A stretch of DNA of 64,000 nucleotides from Pseudomonadales bacterium (GTDB lineage: Bacteria; Pseudomonadota; Gammaproteobacteria; Pseudomonadales; UBA5518): NCBI GenBank assembly GCA_024234165.1, contig JACKOP010000002.1, positions 186,001 through 250,000 on the forward strand, read 5' to 3'. A program made the translations under genes and the position numbers. The notes beneath the pieces are model-generated. The model had not been told where the DNA came from, did no database searches, and saw only the letters and a program-made list of their open reading frames with translations. This document shows, one piece after another, positions 63,081-64,000 of the stretch (within the stretch, counting starts at the first letter, position 1; each line of letters opens with the position of its first letter).

Positions 63081-64000
63081 TCATGTACCAACTGCCGCGT
63101 CGCGCCAACGCGCGGGACTGCTGCCCTTCGGCACCAGGATCGGGTCTTCCCAGTCGGCGGGCGTGACCTGCATTTTCACTGCCGGCGCCAGCCGCCGCAC
63201 CTCGCCGAGAGGCGTGGCGCGCGTGATCATCTCGGGCGCTGACAGCCGATGCGGGGCATCACCGAACGCCTTGCGCAACTCCGCGCGGTCCATCACGCCG
63301 AGCGTCTGGTACCACATCGCGGCACGCGTCAGGCTGATCGAGACGTGGTAACTGCCACCTTCGCGGGCACGACGGAGCAGCGCTGCAATCGCGCCGGCCG
63401 CACCGAGGTAGCCCGCTACATGATCGTTGATCAGCAAGGTCGAGGGCAGCGCCGGGCGACCGTCGATGGCTTCCAGTACGGTGAGGCCGGACGCCGCCGA
63501 GCCGAGCATGTCGAAACCGCCACGCAGCGCCCACGGCCCGTCCCAGCCGTAGCAACGGATCGTGACCACGATGATGCCCGGGCGCCGCTCGGCCAGCTCC
63601 TCCGGCGAGAAACCGAAGCGTGTCAGAGCGCGGCCACGGTAGTTGTCGACGAACACGTCGGCGCCGGCAGCCAGTTCGCGCGCCGTGCGGTTCTGCTGCG
63701 GGATGTTCAGATCGAGAAAGGTCGAACGCGAGCCGACGTTCGCATCCAGGTAGACCCATTCGTGTTCGAAGTCGTCCGGCCGGTTGAACTGCAGTACGTC
63801 GGCACCGTGTTCGGCCAGCGTGCGCCCCACCGTGGGGCCGGCAATCGCGTGGGTCGCTGCCAATACACGTACGCCCGCCAGCGGTCGGGCACCAGGACGC
63901 CACGGCTCGGGTGCACTGTTGCCAAGCTTGCGGATATCGATCAACGGCGTCTTCGCCAGCAACGCGCCCTGCGGATGCGCGAGCCACTCGGCCGGCGTGC
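63081..64000 (-). CDS. Family III (CaiB/BaiF) CoA-transferase, 3' part
   Basis: Runs off the right edge with an open frame (TPAEWLAHPQGALLAKTPLI). The text PLAGVRVLAATHAIAGPTVG, RTLAEHGADVLQFNRPDDFE and VDNYRGRALTRFGFSPEELA is typical of the CaiB fold, with TIRCYGWDGPWALRGGFDM near the active site. The presence of EWLAHPQG ahead of a fresh N-terminal-like domain suggests a two-domain (tandem) CoA-transferase. Moves CoA between acyl groups such as carnitine or bile-acid-type acids; substrate unknown. Confidence 0.82.
   Translation of the reverse strand, partial: TPAEWLAHPQGALLAKTPLIDIRKLGNSAPEPWRPGARPLAGVRVLAATHAIAGPTVGRTLAEHGADVLQFNRPDDFEHEWVYLDANVGSRSTFLDLNIPQQNRTARELAAGADVFVDNYRGRALTRFGFSPEELAERRPGIIVVTIRCYGWDGPWALRGGFDMLGSAASGLTVLEAIDGRPALPSTLLINDHVAGYLGAAGAIAALLRRAREGGSYHVSISLTRAAMWYQTLGVMDRAELRKAFGDAPHRLSAPEMITRATPLGEVRRLAPAVKMQVTPADWEDPILVPKGSSPARWRDAAVGT

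Overview
The window comes from a GC-rich (roughly 60-65 %) gammaproteobacterial chromosome. The basis is gene order and content: ppiD-hupB-lon-clpX-clpP-tig, fadBA, yceD-rpmF-fabD-fabG-acpP-fabF-pabC-mltG-tmk-holB-pilZ-tatD, divergent rne/rluC, and a PEP-CTERM secreted protein near the right end. I cannot place it below class level from sequence alone. LEFT CORE (1-29.3 kb): dense, intact, conserved housekeeping genes. Protein quality control (ppiD, HU, lon, clpXP, trigger factor), tRNA-Leu(UAG), a FieF-like cation exporter, the fadBA beta-oxidation operon, a GH84 glycosidase coupled to tatD, and the lipid-synthesis/dTMP/clamp-loader cluster on the minus strand. plsX and fabH are absent from their usual place between rpmF and fabD, and a strong terminator hairpin sits there. 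Then maf, a HAD phosphatase, rluC, rne with a 565-nt leader, tRNA-Ser(UGA) and a yedE/tusA pair. ACCESSORY MOSAIC (29.5-61.7 kb): a repeat-rich junkyard of gene fragments and mobile elements. A 6.4-kb unit (citE-like lyase, murI fragment, IS66 fragment, partial RIO kinase, toxin-antitoxin-like protein, RIO kinase, yceH, unknown fragment, IS91-type transposase) occurs at 35.5-41.9 kb (A) and again at 50.3-56.8 kb (B). Its last 2.7 kb occurs a third time at 44.2-46.9 kb (C). All three copies end at the same base downstream of the IS91 transposase and start at different places, as expected from one-ended rolling-circle transposition. Two copies of an IS1634-family element (with matching inverted repeats) and two inverted copies of an ExeA-ATPase element complete the repeat structure. 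Between the repeats lie a pabB-pabC fusion, a yggL gene, an MmeI-like type II restriction-modification gene, a DUF1998-like helicase fragment, and a retron-type reverse transcriptase overlapping a truncated Dam-like methyltransferase. These look like remains of a defence island. Almost every gene in this mosaic apart from copy A carries frameshifts. Many differences between repeat copies fall exactly on CCWGG pentamers, so part of the apparent decay is probably unpolished long-read sequence at methylated sites. RIGHT CORE (61.7-64 kb): intact again, with a PEP-CTERM protein, a SugE/SMR transporter and a family III CoA-transferase running off the window.
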